Counted from the first letter of the stretch, positions 27,369 to 37,526 are shown. The stretch is 64,000 nt of DNA from Enterococcus termitis (GCF_001730305.1 NZ_MIJY01000046.1:1-64000), one strand, 5' to 3'. Notes: generated from the letters alone by a model not told the origin. Numbers and translations are program-made.

Positions 27369-27959
27369 ATGGAGAAAAAGATAGGGAATACAAGAGAGAA
27401 AATCATTCAAGTAGCAACTCGATTATTTATGGATAATGGTTACTTGGATACTTCCACAAGACAGATCGCACAGCTGGCAGAAGTCACGCAGCCTAACTTG
27501 TATCATCATTTTAAAAATAAGGAAGAAGTATATATCGGTGTCATTGAGACTTTACTGAATGATGTGAATGAAGAATTACTCATCATTGTTGAGGACCAAA
27601 GGTTGGATACCGTGAGTAAACTGCAAAAATTTGCGGAATGCTTGAAAGTGAAACATCCATTTGACTTTGATTTGATGATGCATGACTTTACAACGAAATT
27701 GACAGAAGAGACGCAGCGTCAATTGTTTGCATTATGGAATCAGTCTTACAAGGCACCTTTATTACGCATTTTTAAAACAAGTGATTTTCCGATTCGTTCT
27801 GGTATCACTCCTGAAATAGCAACTACTCACTTTTTAAATACCTTATCTCCGTATATCAAGGTAGAACAGCGAACCTCTACATTATCGATTCCGCAAGTTG
27901 TGGATTTGTTTTTAAATGGGGTTTCAGTAAAGAGTAAAAGAAAAGAATCAACACGTTGA
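27369..27959 (+). CDS. TetR-family transcriptional regulator
   Basis: 196 aa. The N-terminal helix-turn-helix is TREKIIQVATRLFMDNGYLD followed by TSTRQIAQLAEVTQPNLYHHF; the C-terminal ligand domain is not recognisable. A TGTTAAAAT extended -10 lies upstream, with AGGTGG before the ATG. It may control the membrane-protein genes just upstream, but no operator was identified. Confidence 0.85.
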   Translation: MEKKIGNTREKIIQVATRLFMDNGYLDTSTRQIAQLAEVTQPNLYHHFKNKEEVYIGVIETLLNDVNEELLIIVEDQRLDTVSKLQKFAECLKVKHPFDFDLMMHDFTTKLTEETQRQLFALWNQSYKAPLLRIFKTSDFPIRSGITPEIATTHFLNTLSPYIKVEQRTSTLSIPQVVDLFLNGVSVKSKRKESTR

Positions 27960-27980
27960 CTGTGTCGATTCTTTTCTTTT
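27941..27980. terminator. Bidirectional terminator between the TetR gene and yidC
   Basis: AAAAGAATC / GATTCTTTT with inner CACG/GTGT pairing, flanked by A- and T-runs. It serves the converging TetR and yidC genes and overlaps the last codons of the TetR gene. Confidence 0.8.
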
Positions 27981-28908
27981 AGTTTCTGTTTTGTTTTCCA
28001 GCATTTCTACCTTGACCGGACGCATTTTTTTTCGTAGGTGCTTTTTGAGAAGGTTTCAAATCAGCTGGCGTGACATCTTTTATTGGTGTCACGACTTGTT
28101 TAGGCGGATTTTTTTTCAACTCTTCAGCTACTTGTGCTTTGATTCTTGGTTTTAATAATATGTTTGTAATAAAAGTTTGGATACAAGTGAAAATACCACC
28201 GACTACCCAGTAAAGTGTAACACCGGCCGGCGAGCTGATCGACATGAAGACGATCATTAAAGGAGAAACGATCAACATAGATTTCATCGTTTTCTTTTGC
28301 TCCTCGGGAATACCGATTGTTGAAAGGTAGCCTTGCAGCAAGTAAGCAACACCTGCTAAGACGACGAAGATCATGCTAGGCTGTCCTAGATTAACGCCGA
28401 AGAAGCTAGCTTCGTTGATACCTTTAGTGTATCTTGCAGCAAAGAATAAGGCTGAGAAAATCGGCATTTGGATCAATAACGGTAGACATCCGATGCCGCC
28501 CATCATACTCATATTGTTTTCTTTGTAGACTTGTTGTAATTCAGCTTGTGCCTGCATTTGTTCTTCACGAGTGGTTGCTGCCTTTAATTTTGCTTGTGCA
28601 ACATCGACTTGAGGTTTGATTGCCTGCATTTTTTCAGTTTGGATCATACTTTTTTTCGATTGATTCAATCCTAATGGCATAATGACCAATCGTACAATGA
28701 TCGTGATGAAGATGATGGCCCAGCCATAATTCCAATTGAAATTATCAACAAGATATGTAATGGCGCTGCTCATTGGTTTCACTAACAGGTTGTAGACGAT
28801 GCCTTCACCTGTTGGTTGATGATCAGGACCTGTTTTAACACAACCTGACAATATTAATACCAGGGTGAAAAGCCCGGAACTTAGAAGCCACTTATTTAAT
28901 TTTCGCAT
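27979..28908 (-). CDS. yidC: Membrane protein insertase YidC/OxaA, YidC2 type
   Basis: 309 aa. A lipoprotein signal with lipobox LSGC (cysteine near residue 23) is followed by five membrane segments. The hydrophilic-groove arginine lies in TIIVRLVIMPL. The long basic C-terminal tail (about 255-309, rich in K, R, Q, N) is like that of YidC2 proteins, which contact ribosomes. It inserts membrane proteins with or without SecYEG. It has its own promoter. Confidence 0.93.
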   Translation of the reverse strand: MRKLNKWLLSSGLFTLVLILSGCVKTGPDHQPTGEGIVYNLLVKPMSSAITYLVDNFNWNYGWAIIFITIIVRLVIMPLGLNQSKKSMIQTEKMQAIKPQVDVAQAKLKAATTREEQMQAQAELQQVYKENNMSMMGGIGCLPLLIQMPIFSALFFAARYTKGINEASFFGVNLGQPSMIFVVLAGVAYLLQGYLSTIGIPEEQKKTMKSMLIVSPLMIVFMSISSPAGVTLYWVVGGIFTCIQTFITNILLKPRIKAQVAEELKKNPPKQVVTPIKDVTPADLKPSQKAPTKKNASGQGRNAGKQNRN

Positions 28909-28945
28909 GTCACTCTATCCTTTTCTAGAAATTTGCACATGTTTA

Positions 28946-28974
28946 ACTATACTTGAAAAAGCGTTTTTTTTCAA
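28946..28974 (-). promoter_or_regulatory. yidC promoter
   Basis: On the minus strand, TTGAAA, a 17-bp spacer and TATAGT, ending 38 bp before the yidC start codon. Confidence 0.7.
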
Positions 28975-28979
28975 TAAAA

Positions 28980-29021
28980 AAAAGAAGAATACATCTCAAG
29001 TCTGAGGGGAATTCTTCTTTT
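28980..29021 (-). terminator. acyP terminator
   Basis: AAGAAGAAT and ATTCTTCTT form a 9-bp stem just past the acyP stop codon, and the minus strand runs into T-rich sequence. Confidence 0.75.
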
Positions 29022-29027
29022 ATGGAC

Positions 29028-29306
29028 TCAATTTGTGACTCTAAAAGTTGTATACTCTTCAAGTAGAGGATCATCCTGGATATCAACATAGGTTACACGT
29101 CCGGCAGGGCTTGGAGAATCTTTGACTTTTTGAATGAACTGATCGATGTTTTCTTCTGTGCCGAAAGCTTCTATAGAAACAGAGCCGTCATCTTCATTAC
29201 GAACAGTACCAGTCACCTCTAAATCATCTGCAGCCATCTTTGTCATATATCGAAAGCCCACACCTTGAACTCTCCCTTGAACATTCATGCGTACTTTTCT
29301 CATCAT
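29028..29306 (-). CDS. acyP: Acylphosphatase
   Basis: 92 aa. It hydrolyses acyl phosphates such as acetyl or carbamoyl phosphate. The active-site loop GRVQGVGFRYM holds the catalytic arginine, and the asparagine of TGTVRNEDDGSV is present. It is divergent from an rRNA methyltransferase gene, a pairing common in Firmicutes. Confidence 0.95.
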   Translation of the reverse strand: MMRKVRMNVQGRVQGVGFRYMTKMAADDLEVTGTVRNEDDGSVSIEAFGTEENIDQFIQKVKDSPSPAGRVTYVDIQDDPLLEEYTTFRVTN

Positions 29307-29376
29307 TCGTACACCTCACTTTTAAATTAAATCAATGATAGCGTTTTTTTTGGTTTCTGGCAAGTGAAAGTAGCAA

Positions 29377-29406
29377 TTGTTTGATGATAAAAAGTCATGG
29401 TATAAT
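29377..29406 (+). promoter_or_regulatory. Promoter of the SpoU methyltransferase gene
   Basis: TTGTTT, an 18-bp spacer and TATAAT (29401-29406), ending 19 bp before the start codon. Confidence 0.65.
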
Positions 29407-29425
29407 ACTTGAGTGAGGTGTAAAA

Positions 29426-30196
29426 ATGAAAGAAATTATATCTATGAAAAATACAATGGTTAAAGAAATTAAAAAGTTAAGAATAAAAAAACATCGGGAA
29501 GCACAAGAACGATATTTGATAGAGGGCTTTCATCTAATTGAAGAAGCTATTCAGGCAAATGCTGAGGTCGAATGGGTGCTGCTTAGCCAGCGCGGGTTGG
29601 AAGAATGGTCTGAATGGATCTCAGAACAGGAAGATGACCGATTTATCTTTGTCACTGAAGAAATTTTAACATCACTTTCTGATCTACCCACGCCTCAAGG
29701 GATGTTGGCAGTCGTCAAAATGCCTAAGACGGAAGAAACATTGTCTTATTCAGGTCGCTGGTTATTATTAGACAACGTTCAAGATCCTGGCAATGTCGGG
29801 ACAATGATTCGGACGGCTGATGCTGTTGGAATGACTGGGGTTATTTTAGGAGAAGGCTGTTCTGATATTTATAGTACAAAAGTTTTACGTGCAATGCAGG
29901 GGAGTAATTATCATTTGCCGATTGTTCGACATCCATTAGCAGAAGCAGTGGAGCAGTTTAAGCAGAACAATGTTCCTGTTTACGGAACTGAATTGAATAA
30001 AGCAGCCGTTTCATATCAAGAATTGCCTAAAAAAGAAGCTTATGCGTTGATTATGGGCAATGAGGGACAGGGTGTGTCAGCGGAATTATTGAGTTTGGTC
30101 GATCACTCTGTGTATATTCCGATTATTGGAGAGGCAGAATCACTCAATGTAGCGATTGCTGCAGGGGTTTTAATGTATCACTTATTGCCTTTTTAA
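29426..30196 (+). CDS. TrmH/SpoU-family RNA 2'-O-methyltransferase
   Basis: 256 aa. An N-terminal substrate-binding domain (about 1-95) precedes a SPOUT catalytic domain with the knot motifs NVQDPGNVGTMIRTADA, IMGNEGQGVS and ESLNVAIAAGVLMYHL. It uses SAM to methylate ribose in rRNA or tRNA; the exact site cannot be read from sequence. The start lies after GAGGTG. Confidence 0.9.
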   Translation: MKEIISMKNTMVKEIKKLRIKKHREAQERYLIEGFHLIEEAIQANAEVEWVLLSQRGLEEWSEWISEQEDDRFIFVTEEILTSLSDLPTPQGMLAVVKMPKTEETLSYSGRWLLLDNVQDPGNVGTMIRTADAVGMTGVILGEGCSDIYSTKVLRAMQGSNYHLPIVRHPLAEAVEQFKQNNVPVYGTELNKAAVSYQELPKKEAYALIMGNEGQGVSAELLSLVDHSVYIPIIGEAESLNVAIAAGVLMYHLLPF

Positions 30197-30374
30197 TTTA
30201 ATAAAAAAGATAAAATAACAGGAAGAAATTCTTGTTATTTTTGTTTGAAAAACGGGTTACAAAGCAGTATAATACTATAGCCGGCAAAGAATAAACAATG
30301 CATAGCTATGTTTTTTTATTAGTGAAATAAAATAGAATAAATGATGTCTGATAAGAGTGAAAGAAGGAAACAAT

Positions 30375-31136
30375 ATGAAAAAGATGCTACTTACGTCAAT
30401 GGTGCTTTCATCATTGCTAGTAGTAACAGCTTGCAATCAGCAAGCCGAAACTAAGACAAGTGAAAGTTCTTCACACACACAAGAAAGCTCAACAAAAAAA
30501 GAAGCTGGACATTTCGATTATGACGCACAAGAAGAGTGGGAGCAAGTCGCTGGTACGATGCAATCGCCAATCGATATTCCCTCATCTGCTGCAACTGAGA
30601 TGACAGATAAAGGCGACATTACTATAGACTATAGTTCAAAAATTACGAAAGCTGAAAACAATGGTCACAGTATCCAATTGACGGATTCCGGTACTGCTGT
30701 TATCAATCAGCGGAACTTTGAATTAACTCAATTCCATTTTCATGCTGAAAGTGAACATACAATTGATGGAAAACATTATCCAATGGAAGCCCATTTTGTT
30801 AATCAAGCACAAGATGGACGAATTGCCGTAATTGGCGTTTTCTTTGAGATAGGTCAGGAAAATAAAGGATTTCAAGAAGTATTGGATGATGTGAAAAAAC
30901 AAGCGGATGACGAAATCACAGATATTCAAACAATGTTTCCAGAAAATAAAAGCTACTATCATTATTTAGGTTCTTTAACTACACCACCGCTTTCTGAAAA
31001 TGTTGAATGGTATGTAATGAAAAATCCTGTTGAAGTCTCTGCAGAACAAATCAAAGAATTCCAAGAATTCTATGATCATAACAATCGTGAAATTCAACCA
31101 TTGAATGATCGTGCGGTACTTGAGCATGACGAATAA
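30375..31136 (+). CDS. Alpha-type carbonic anhydrase, predicted lipoprotein
   Basis: 253 aa. A signal peptide ends in lipobox VTAC (cysteine near residue 20), followed by a Ser/Thr/Glu-rich linker. The alpha-CA fold shows QSPIDI, the zinc histidines in QFHFHAESEH and MEAHFVNQ, and the substrate-pocket LTTPPLSENVEWYVM. It converts CO2 and bicarbonate outside the membrane. ATG 30375 follows AAGGAAAC; an earlier GTG at 30357 is rejected. It is a single gene with its own terminator. Confidence 0.92.
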   Translation: MKKMLLTSMVLSSLLVVTACNQQAETKTSESSSHTQESSTKKEAGHFDYDAQEEWEQVAGTMQSPIDIPSSAATEMTDKGDITIDYSSKITKAENNGHSIQLTDSGTAVINQRNFELTQFHFHAESEHTIDGKHYPMEAHFVNQAQDGRIAVIGVFFEIGQENKGFQEVLDDVKKQADDEITDIQTMFPENKSYYHYLGSLTTPPLSENVEWYVMKNPVEVSAEQIKEFQEFYDHNNREIQPLNDRAVLEHDE

Positions 31137-31171
31137 AGGATAGAACAATAGTAGGATTAGAATATAATAAG

Positions 31172-31214
31172 AGGGCTTTAGAACAGTATACGATTGTTCT
31201 AAAGCCCTTTTCAT
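31172..31214 (+). terminator. Terminator of the carbonic anhydrase gene
   Basis: AGGGCTTTAGAACA / TGTTCTAAAGCCCT is a 14-bp perfect stem with T-runs after it. The stretch 31137-31439 otherwise holds only the rpsB promoter and leader. Confidence 0.92.
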
Positions 31215-31278
31215 TTTTTGACTAATGAGTTTCGCTAGAAAAGGTCGGTATTAAATTTAGAAAAAATGATTTTAATTG

Positions 31279-31307
31279 TTGAAATATCTGGAAGACTAAG
31301 TTATACT
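31279..31307 (+). promoter_or_regulatory. rpsB promoter and leader
   Basis: TTGAAA (31279-31284), a 17-bp spacer and TATACT (31302-31307). The roughly 125-nt leader that follows has a small hairpin (GGTGTgaaAACAC) and could carry autoregulation by S2, which was not shown here. Confidence 0.75.
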
Positions 31308-31439
31308 AATTAACGGTGTGAAAACACTAAATCCACATCCTTGTTTGATTTGTAAAGCGGTGCTGCTTTTATTAGTAGTTCTTTACAAAGTTGAGAATAG
31401 GAGAGGGAACAAATAAAAACCAATTGGAGGAAACAAAAA

Positions 31440-32228
31440 ATGGCAGTAATTTCTATGAAACAATTACTAGAAGCCGGCGTACATTTTGGTCACCAAACTC
31501 GTCGCTGGAACCCAAAAATGAAGAAATATATCTTCACAGAAAGAAACGGAATCTACATCATTGACTTACAAAAAACAGTTAAATTAGTAGATGCTGCTTA
31601 CGATTACATGAAAAACGTTGCTGAAGACGGCGGTGTTGCATTATTCGTAGGAACTAAAAAACAAGCACAAGAAGCGATCAAAGACGAAGCTATTCGTTCA
31701 GGTCAATTCTACGTTAATCACCGTTGGTTGGGTGGAACTCTAACTAACTGGGATACAATCCAAAAACGTATCAAACGTTTGAAAGACATCAACAAAATGG
31801 AAGAAGACGGAACATTCGATGTACTTCCTAAAAAAGAAGTTGTTGGCTTAAACAAACAACGTGAACGTTTAGAAAAATTCTTGGGCGGTATCGCTGATAT
31901 GCCTAGAATTCCAGATGTAATGTACATTGTTGATCCTCGTAAAGAACGTATTGCTGTTCAAGAAGCACAAAAATTGAACATCCCAATCGTAGCGATGGTT
32001 GATACAAACTGTGATCCAGATGAAATCGATGTAGTAATCCCATCAAATGATGATGCGATTCGTGCGGTTAAATTGATCACTGCGAAAATGGCTGATGCGT
32101 TCATCGAAGGAAACCAAGGTGAAGATCAAGTCGTTGAAGAAACATTCACTGAAGAAGCACCAGAAGCTGCGACTTCTATCGAAGAAATCGTTGATGTTGT
32201 TGAAGGCAGCAACGAATCAGCAGAATAA
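31440..32228 (+). CDS. rpsB: Ribosomal protein S2
   Basis: 262 aa. The start [20 protein letters not shown] and the later [13 protein letters not shown]-like and [12 protein letters not shown] segments are diagnostic. The acidic C-terminal tail (from about 225) is usual in Lactobacillales. The ATG follows TTGGAGGAAA. Terminator and repeat DNA separate it from tsf, its usual partner. Confidence 0.97.
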   Translation: MAVISMKQLLEAGVHFGHQTRRWNPKMKKYIFTERNGIYIIDLQKTVKLVDAAYDYMKNVAEDGGVALFVGTKKQAQEAIKDEAIRSGQFYVNHRWLGGTLTNWDTIQKRIKRLKDINKMEEDGTFDVLPKKEVVGLNKQRERLEKFLGGIADMPRIPDVMYIVDPRKERIAVQEAQKLNIPIVAMVDTNCDPDEIDVVIPSNDDAIRAVKLITAKMADAFIEGNQGEDQVVEETFTEEAPEAATSIEEIVDVVEGSNESAE

Positions 32229-32241
32229 TATAGAATAATGG

Positions 32242-32298
32242 AGCTGTCTCGAAGGCTAGGCGAAAAAGCCTGTTACCTCCTTTGAGATAGCTTTTTTT
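32242..32298 (+). terminator. Terminator/attenuator after rpsB
   Basis: AGCTGTCTCgAAGG and CCTTTGAGATAGCT form a long stem followed by TTTTTTT. It lies between rpsB and tsf and probably lowers read-through into tsf. Confidence 0.85.
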
Positions 32299-32315
32299 AA
32301 ACAAATTCCAGCAAG

Positions 32316-32440
32316 CATGTACTTGGCTTTGTAGGCTAAGCTTTAAAAAAAGACGAAAACTGTTTGTGATGAAAAACGTCACATTCATATTTTCCTATTT
32401 TTCAGTCGAGTCAAAATGAGCTCATTTAGCTTTTAAAACT
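32316..32440. repeat. Degenerate or chimeric palindromic module (family B, unit 0)
   Basis: The right half (32379-32440) is identical over 62 bp to that of the last unit (32745-32806), 366 bp away, which is three periods. The left arm region (TTGTAGGCTAAGC) does not pair with the right arm AGCTCAT, unlike the other units. Confidence 0.8.
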
Positions 32441-32806
32441 ATCTAGCTTCGTGGGCTAGCTTCTCGGAAAAAAGATAAAATATACCTGTGACAAAAAGCG
32501 TCACAAATATATTTTCCTATTTTTCAGTCGAAGCAGGACGAGCCCACTACGCATTTAAAATTATCTAGCTACGCAGGCTAGCTCTTCGGAAAAAAGACAA
32601 AATATAAATGAGGCAAAAAGCACCTCAGTTATATTTTCCTATTTTTCATTCAGAGCTGAATGAGCCTGCTACGCTTTTAAAACTATCTAGCTTCATGAGC
32701 TAGACTCTCGGAAAAAAGATAAAATATTCTTGTGACCAAAAGCATCACATTCATATTTTCCTATTTTTCAGTCGAGTCAAAATGAGCTCATTTAGCTTTT
32801 AAAACT
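32441..32806. repeat. Three tandem palindromic modules between rpsB and tsf (family B)
   Basis: The period is exactly 122 bp. The arms differ per unit but pair: GTGGGCT/AGCCCAC (32451, 32541), GCAGGCT/AGCCTGC (32573, 32663), ATGAGCT/AGCTCAT (32695, 32785). Apical stems TGTGAC/GTCACA, TGAGG/CCTCA and TGTGA/TCACA close AAAAGC loops. An A/T stem such as AAAATATA/TATATTTT lies between. They share the body (TCGGAAAAAAGATAAA ... CCTATTTTTC) with family A at 19781-20330. The last unit stops 15 bp before the tsf start, just ahead of its AGGAGG. Confidence 0.92.
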
Positions 32807-32821
32807 TAGGAGGAACAAAAA

Positions 32822-33703
32822 ATGGCAGATATTTCAGCAAAATTAGTTAAAGAACTACGCGACATGACAGGTGTCGGTATGATGGATGCAAAAAGAGCTT
32901 TAGTTGAGGTAGAAGGTAACATGGACGCAGCTGTTGATTACCTACGTGAAAAAGGTATGGCAAAAGCAGCTAAGAAAAACGACCGTGTAGCAGCTGAAGG
33001 TTTAGCAAATGTTGCTTCAAATGGAAACTTTGCGGCAATCGTTGAAGTGAACTCTGAAACTGACTTCGTTTCTAAAAACGAAATGTTCCAAGATTTAGTT
33101 AAAAAAATTGCGACAGAAATCGCAACACACAAACCAGCAAACATGGAAGAAGCATTAGCACTTAAAACAGATAAAGGAACACTAGAATCTGAATTGATCG
33201 AAGCAACAACAGTTATTGGTGAAAAAATCAGCTTCCGTCGTTTTGAATTAGTTGAAAAAGATGACAACGCAGCATTTGGTGCTTATTTACACATGGGCGG
33301 ACGTATTGCTGTATTGACTGTATTAGATGGAACAACTGATGAAGAAGTTGCAAAAGATGTTGCAATGCACGTTGCTGCAATCAACCCTCGTTATGTAAAC
33401 GAAACTCAAATTCCTCAAGAAGAATTAGATCACGAAAAAGCGATTCTTTCTGAGCAAGCATTAAACGAAGGCAAACCAGCGAATATCGTTGAAAAAATGG
33501 TTATCGGTCGCTTAAACAAATTTAAAGCTGAAATTTCATTAGTGGATCAACCATTCGTTAAAGATCCTGATATGACAGTTGAAAAATATGTAGCTTCTAA
33601 AGGTGCTACTGTTAAATCATTCACTCGTTTCGAAGTAGGCGAAGGAATTGAAAAACGTGAAGATAACTTTGCAGACGAAGTAATGAGCCAAATTAAAAAA
33701 TAA
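32822..33703 (+). CDS. tsf: Elongation factor Ts
   Basis: 293 aa nucleotide-exchange factor for EF-Tu. The N-terminal UBA-like domain has [21 protein letters not shown]; the core EF-Tu contact is near [10 protein letters not shown]. The ATG follows AGGAGG immediately after the repeat array. It is presumably expressed by read-through from rpsB unless the repeats carry a promoter. Confidence 0.97.
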   Translation: MADISAKLVKELRDMTGVGMMDAKRALVEVEGNMDAAVDYLREKGMAKAAKKNDRVAAEGLANVASNGNFAAIVEVNSETDFVSKNEMFQDLVKKIATEIATHKPANMEEALALKTDKGTLESELIEATTVIGEKISFRRFELVEKDDNAAFGAYLHMGGRIAVLTVLDGTTDEEVAKDVAMHVAAINPRYVNETQIPQEELDHEKAILSEQALNEGKPANIVEKMVIGRLNKFKAEISLVDQPFVKDPDMTVEKYVASKGATVKSFTRFEVGEGIEKREDNFADEVMSQIKK

Positions 33704-33726
33704 TTCTGTTTCATTTTGGGGCAGTT

Positions 33727-33757
33727 GGGAACGCATGAAAATGCGCTCCCTTTTTTT
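33727..33757 (+). terminator. Terminator of tsf
   Basis: GGGAaCGCAT / ATGCGcTCCC with a GAAA loop, followed by TTTTTTT. Confidence 0.92.
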
Positions 33758-33778
33758 AGGAATTAAAAGAAATAATAA

Positions 33779-34549
<771 letters not shown>

Positions 34550-34552
34550 AAA

Positions 34553-35110
34553 ATGAGTGGAACAATTTTAACGACAGCAAAAGAAAAAATGGGCAAGGCA
34601 GAGCAAAGTTTACAACGTGAGCTTGGTCAAATTCGTGCCGGTCGTGCGAATGCAAGCCTATTAGACCGTATTCAAGTTGATTATTACGGAGCACTAACAC
34701 CAGTAAATCAACTTGCAGGAATCAATATTCCAGAAGCGCGTGTTTTAATGATCACACCATTTGATAAAAACTCGCTAGAAGATATTGAAAAAGCAATTCA
34801 AGCAAGTGACATCGGGATCAGCCCAACGAATGATGGAACGGTCATTCGTCTAGTTATTCCACAATTAACAGAGGAAAGACGGAAAGAATTAGCAAAAGAC
34901 GTAAAAAAAGCTGCAGAAAACGCAAAAATCGCTGTTCGTAATATTCGTCGTGATGCAATTGATGATTTGAAAAAACAACAAAAAAACAATGAAATCACTG
35001 AAGATGAATTACGTAATCTAGAAAAAGAAGCACAAAAACTTACAGATGACAGTGTAAAAAACATTGACACTATTACAGCTGATAAAGAAAAAGAACTACT
35101 AGAAGTTTAA
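34553..35110 (+). CDS. frr: Ribosome recycling factor
   Basis: 185 aa tRNA-mimic that splits post-termination ribosomes with EF-G. It is a coiled-coil domain (about 1-30 and 105-185) with a small beta domain between. The motifs [19 protein letters not shown] and the C-terminal helix are intact. It is coupled to pyrH. Confidence 0.97.
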   Translation: MSGTILTTAKEKMGKAEQSLQRELGQIRAGRANASLLDRIQVDYYGALTPVNQLAGINIPEARVLMITPFDKNSLEDIEKAIQASDIGISPTNDGTVIRLVIPQLTEERRKELAKDVKKAAENAKIAVRNIRRDAIDDLKKQQKNNEITEDELRNLEKEAQKLTDDSVKNIDTITADKEKELLEV

Positions 35111-35175
35111 TTTTTAACAGGTGAAAACGTATGAGGGCTAATGAATGTACCTTAGCCCCTTGTTTGAGAAAAGTG

Positions 35176-35204
35176 ACCATCACTCTAAGAGTGATGGTTT
35201 TTTT
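35176..35204 (+). terminator. Terminator of pyrH-frr
   Basis: ACCATCACT / AGTGATGGT with a 5-nt loop and seven T. Confidence 0.95.
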
Positions 35205-35369
35205 GATTTTTAATAAAATTAGTTATTTAATTAAATAATTTTCAAAAATATAACTTTATAATTTGTTAAAAAACAAAGTTTGAATGCCTAAAGTCAAAAT
35301 TTGCTTGTGAAACATCTAGTGTTATGAAATAATGTCTATAGTTATACTTTTTTTGGGGGAGATGAAAAG

Positions 35370-36839
35370 ATGAATTTTATTAAGCGTGCATTATGCAGTG
35401 TGACAAGAAAAAAAGGAAAATCACTTATTTTATTCGCTGTTATTTTTGTTTTAGGAAATGTCATTGCTGGAGCAATTGCTATTCAGCAGTCTACACAAAA
35501 TGTTGAAAAAAGTGTTAAAAAGGAATTAGGTGGTATGGCAACGATTCAACTTGATTATGAAAATAACCAAGAAGAGTTTATGAAAGAAGATCTGGAGATC
35601 GAACCTTTAAAAGTAGAGTTGATAAAAAAAGTTGGCGATTCTCCATATGTAAAATACTACGATTATAATTCTATGTCTATGGTTCAAACAAAAGATTTAA
35701 AAAGTGTTTCATCAGAATCCGAAGAACTTGGTATGATGGAAGGTCTAACTTTAAAAGGTGTGAACTATAATAAAGTTGTAGATATAGAAGAAAATAAAGT
35801 TAAGCTTGTTGAAGGAAAAGTGTTTACACAAGAAGATATTGATAATGGAAAAAATGTCGGATTGATTTCTTCAAAAGTAGCAGAAGAAAATGGTTTATCT
35901 GTTGGTGACCAAATGGTAATGGATTCGAGAGGCTATGATTATACAGAGGACGGCGCTGAAAAAGAGTTATTCAAGCTAGACGTTCCTATCCAGATCATTG
36001 GTATTTTTGAACCAACAACCATTGAGATGAAAGAAAAAGATAAGAGTAAGAATGCAGAGCAAGACATGAATCAGCAATATATGTCATTGCAGCAAATCAA
36101 TACAGTGTATTTACCCAATAAAGCAGTTTTAGAAATCAACAAAAATTATATAGATAAGCTTAAAGAAGTAGCGCCTGACAGTCCCTATTTAGGTGATGAC
36201 AGTGAAGAAACAGAAGAGTTCTACACACCTATATATGTGTTGAAAAGCTCAGACGATGTTGAAGCATTCAAAGAAGAAACACAGCCTTTATTGCCTAAAC
36301 TTTATGCGGTATCAGCTTCAACTGATCAATATGAACAAATTGGCGGAAGCATGAAAAAAATGTCTCAAATCTCTGGCTATGTAGTTTGGATTGCTGTGAT
36401 TGCTACATTATTGATCATTTCTCTTGTTGTTTTACTATTTATGCGAGATCGTAAGCATGAATTAGGAATTTACTTGTCTTTAGGAGATAAGCGCGGTCAT
36501 GTTATGGGACAAATTATTATTGAGATGTTGCTGATTAGCGGTGTCGCATTGATTTTGTCATTGATCACAGGTAATTTCTTAGGAAAAATGGTTTCTGATT
36601 CTTTATTAAATAGTGATATCTTGAATAGTGCGACTAATCAAATGGATTCTTTCGTTATGATGAATGATTTAGGAACGACTGACTTGACTGCAGACGATAT
36701 TATGAATGCATATGAAGTGAAGTTTTCTCTTGGTTATATCATCACATATCTTGTTGTTGGGTTAGGTACAGTTTTATTATCAGCGATTTTACCATTGCTA
36801 TATATCGTACGTTTAAATCCAAAGAAAATCATGATGTAG
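35370..36839 (+). CDS. ABC transporter permease, FtsX/MacB-like
   Basis: 489 aa. One N-terminal membrane helix (about 17-38), a large extracellular domain (about 40-330) and three C-terminal helices form the FtsX layout typical of MacB-type mechanotransmission permeases. The MacB-like periplasmic domain starts just after the first helix. The start follows GGGGGAGATG. It is the first gene of a three-gene unit with an ATPase and a PASTA membrane protein. Such exporters often act in peptide sensing or envelope stress; the substrate is not known here. Confidence 0.87.
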   Translation: MNFIKRALCSVTRKKGKSLILFAVIFVLGNVIAGAIAIQQSTQNVEKSVKKELGGMATIQLDYENNQEEFMKEDLEIEPLKVELIKKVGDSPYVKYYDYNSMSMVQTKDLKSVSSESEELGMMEGLTLKGVNYNKVVDIEENKVKLVEGKVFTQEDIDNGKNVGLISSKVAEENGLSVGDQMVMDSRGYDYTEDGAEKELFKLDVPIQIIGIFEPTTIEMKEKDKSKNAEQDMNQQYMSLQQINTVYLPNKAVLEINKNYIDKLKEVAPDSPYLGDDSEETEEFYTPIYVLKSSDDVEAFKEETQPLLPKLYAVSASTDQYEQIGGSMKKMSQISGYVVWIAVIATLLIISLVVLLFMRDRKHELGIYLSLGDKRGHVMGQIIIEMLLISGVALILSLITGNFLGKMVSDSLLNSDILNSATNQMDSFVMMNDLGTTDLTADDIMNAYEVKFSLGYIITYLVVGLGTVLLSAILPLLYIVRLNPKKIMM

Positions 36840-36851
36840 GAGGTCAGGATA

Positions 36852-37526
36852 ATGGCGATTTTAGAAACGAAAAAGCTTAGTTATTTTTATCAAGATGGCG
36901 ATCAACGCCGATTTATTTTAAAAGACACCAGTGTCTCCTTTGAACAAGGCAAATTCTATACGATTTTAGGTCAGTCAGGTTCTGGAAAAACGACCTTCCT
37001 TTCTTTGATCAGTGCATTAGATACGCCCAAAGAAGGTCAAGTATTGCTGAATGGAAAAGACATCAAAACGATCGGCTATGAAAAATATAGACGAGACGAT
37101 ATTAGTATTATTTTTCAAAGTTACAATTTAGTTCCTTATTTGACGGCTGTAGAAAATGTTTTAGTGGCGATGTCGATTACAGACAACGAATTGCCGCCTA
37201 ATCAAAAAGAAGTGGCGTATAATCTGCTTGATTATATTGGGATCACAAGTGAAAAAGCTGACCGTCTTGTAAATCAGTTATCTGGTGGGGAGCAGCAGCG
37301 AGTAGCGATTGCGAGAGCTTTGTCAACGAATGTAGATGTGATCTTAGCAGATGAGCCGACAGGAAACTTGGATGAAGGAATGGAACAAGAAATTGTTGAA
37401 ATCTTTAAAAATCTAGCTAAAGTTCACAATAAATGTGTGATTGTAGTAACTCATTCCAATGATATAGCAGCACAATCGGATGAGACTTATTACCTAAAAA
37501 AAGGTGTGTTAAAAAAATATGAGTGA
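36852..37526 (+). CDS. ABC transporter ATPase, MacB/LolD type
   Basis: 224 aa. Walker A GQSGSGKTT (about 40-48), signature LSGGEQQRVAIARAL (about 145), Walker B VILADEPTGNLD and the H-loop VVTHSN are complete. The length and the ADEPTGNLD form are those of MacB/LolD/FtsE ATPases that drive FtsX-type permeases. It follows the permease by 12 bp and overlaps the PASTA gene by 8 bp. Confidence 0.93.
   Translation: MAILETKKLSYFYQDGDQRRFILKDTSVSFEQGKFYTILGQSGSGKTTFLSLISALDTPKEGQVLLNGKDIKTIGYEKYRRDDISIIFQSYNLVPYLTAVENVLVAMSITDNELPPNQKEVAYNLLDYIGITSEKADRLVNQLSGGEQQRVAIARALSTNVDVILADEPTGNLDEGMEQEIVEIFKNLAKVHNKCVIVVTHSNDIAAQSDETYYLKKGVLKKYE

Noticed and set aside
32176-32388. Minus-strand open frame between rpsB and tsf
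   Set aside because: It spans the rpsB end, the terminator and a repeat, with no support for translation.
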